Program-made: the position numbers and the translations under genes
Assembly (NCBI RefSeq): GCF_900455735.1
Contig: NZ_UAUI01000004.1
Span: 62,001 to 126,000, forward strand
From: Rhodococcus wratislaviensis
GTDB taxonomy: Bacteria; Actinomycetota; Actinomycetes; Mycobacteriales; Mycobacteriaceae
Direction: 5' to 3'
Length of the DNA stretch: 64,000 nt
The notes under the pieces: generated by a model
Database searches by the model: none
What the model was told of the DNA's origin: nothing
Seen by the model: the letters and a program-made list of their open reading frames with translations, nothing else
Shown: piece by piece, positions 63,212 through 64,000 of the stretch
Layout of the letters: each line of letters begins with the position of its first letter
How positions within the stretch are numbered: position 1 is the first letter of the stretch

Positions 63212-63883
63212 TCAGCGTGGAGCGTCGCCGTACCGGAGGTCGGTCGCGGCGAGCACCGCGATGCGCTCGGTGCGCTGGCCCGGCCGGATCATCTCCCGCG
63301 CCTCCAGCATCCTCGTGCGGGACGAGAGCGCGGGACCGAACGGCACGTCCTCCGACGCGACCACGTCCACCCGCAGTCCCCGTTCCTCCAGCATTGCCCG
63401 GGTCTTGTCCACACCGTTGAGCGTCGACTGGACGAGGAGCAGGGTGCCGCCGGGGGCGAGAAGGTCGGGGGTCTCGCTGCAGATCCGGTCGAGCACGGCG
63501 CGCCCGTCGACGCCGGCATCCCAGGCCCGCGCGAGTACCCGGCCCGGCCTGCCGTCGTCCGTCGCCGGCGCGTAGGGCGGGTTGGCCACCACCACGTCGA
63601 AGCGCAGGGTCCGGACCGAGTCCACCAGGTCACCCCGCACGACGCGGATCGTCCGGCGGTTCAGTTTGGCGTTGAGCCAGGTACTGATCGCGGCCCGGCG
63701 CGACACGTCGACCGCCGTCACCCACCCCGCTCCCGCCGCGCACGCCTCGACGCTCAACACCCCTGTGCCACAGCAGAGATCGAGCACGCGGGTACCCGGT
63801 CCGAGATCGCGGGCCGCCAGCACCTCGGCGAGCAGCCAGGTGTCACGCTGGGGGCGATACACCCCGGGCAGACGAACGAGCAT
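63212..63883 (-). CDS. HemK2/PrmC-like protein methyltransferase
   Basis: SAM-dependent methyltransferase of 223 residues. Motif I V-L-D-L-C-C-G-T-G-V is near residues 33-42, and the glutamine/lysine-methylating N-P-P-Y motif is near 101-104, as in PrmC/HemK and Mtq2/HemK2 enzymes that modify release factors or other proteins. It lacks the N-terminal helical domain of PrmC, like the HemK2 group. The ATG at 63883 follows a GGGAGGGAG run. Target unknown. Confidence 0.87.
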   Translation of the reverse strand: MLVRLPGVYRPQRDTWLLAEVLAARDLGPGTRVLDLCCGTGVLSVEACAAGAGWVTAVDVSRRAAISTWLNAKLNRRTIRVVRGDLVDSVRTLRFDVVVANPPYAPATDDGRPGRVLARAWDAGVDGRAVLDRICSETPDLLAPGGTLLLVQSTLNGVDKTRAMLEERGLRVDVVASEDVPFGPALSSRTRMLEAREMIRPGQRTERIAVLAATDLRYGDAPR

Positions 63884-64000
63884 GATCGGCTCCCTCCCTC
63901 GCCGTTCCCTACAAGCGTGGCCAGTACCCCGAGTTACACGCAACTCGACACGGGCCAATTCACCCGGTGTTCACCTCCGGCCCCTCCCCGAACCGCATCT
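63884..64000. other. Non-coding right edge
   Basis: Upstream region of the HemK2-like gene. It should hold that gene's promoter; no clear element or other gene is visible before the window ends. Confidence 0.4.

Overview
The window is chromosomal DNA from a high-GC, mycolic-acid-type actinobacterium, most likely a Rhodococcus of the opacus/jostii kind. Three things point there. Codon third positions are almost all G or C. GTG starts and 4-base ATGA/GTGA gene overlaps are very common. The gene order follows a long stretch of the Mycobacterium tuberculosis chromosome (nrdR-divS/chiZ-lexA, dapF-miaA-miaB, recX-recA, pspM-pspA-clgR-cinA-pgsA, ftsK, rnj-dapA-thyX, dapB), with Rhodococcus or Corynebacterium type insertions. 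These are a fructose PTS locus, gluABCD between miaB and recX, and glpD. Genus is inferred from gene content and order only.

Layout. 1-7.5 kb: a truncated MFS transporter, a VOC protein, an alpha/beta hydrolase, a Pr6Pr membrane protein and the DEAH helicase HrpA. 7.5-9.7 kb: nrdR and the divergent SOS pair divS and lexA, closed by a strong two-way hairpin. 9.8-12.4 kb: an acyl-CoA dehydrogenase and an NCS2 permease. 12.4-18.5 kb: a complete fructose PTS (ptsI divergent from fruR-fruK-fruA-ptsH). 18.5-22.4 kb: two exported or membrane proteins and HflX. 22.5-29.6 kb: dapF, a TrmH-like methyltransferase, miaA, an extradiol-fold protein, a DUF349 protein, a membrane protein and miaB. 29.8-33.2 kb: gluABCD glutamate uptake. 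33.2-35.1 kb: recX, recA and a DUF3046 gene. 35.2-39.7 kb: a glycosyltransferase, TetR-glpD, a PIG-L deacetylase and a small membrane protein. 39.9-43.4 kb: the envelope-stress operon clgR-pspA-pspM behind a SigE-type promoter, then cinA and pgsA. 43.5-48.2 kb: argA, a YciI protein, a TerC transporter behind a manganese riboswitch, and ftsK. 48.3-52.7 kb: a TIGR03085 protein, RNase J, dapA and thyX. 52.8-61.9 kb: small enzymes, an AlkX-like glycosylase, dapB, a MarR divergon, an alcohol dehydrogenase and an M16 peptidase. 62-63.1 kb: a wrecked narK'-'narI remnant. 63.2-63.9 kb: a HemK2-like methyltransferase.

The strongest new observations are regulatory. Upstream of terC is a yybP-ykoY manganese aptamer. 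Its closing stem and a hairpin that buries the terC ribosome binding site compete for the same CCUCC strand, so a translational ON switch can be read from the sequence. The lexA-divS spacer holds one LexA box over the lexA -35 element, two abutting LexA-like boxes at the divS start, and a RecA-NDp (PafBC-type) promoter motif for divS. recA also carries both a LexA box and a RecA-NDp promoter. The clgR operon has a clean GGGAACC-N17-CGTT promoter. The nar remnant looks like one deletion that joined narK to narI, followed by a nonsense mutation and frameshifts.

No insertion sequence, CRISPR array, tRNA or rRNA gene was recognised. No stretch over 300 bases lacks a gene.
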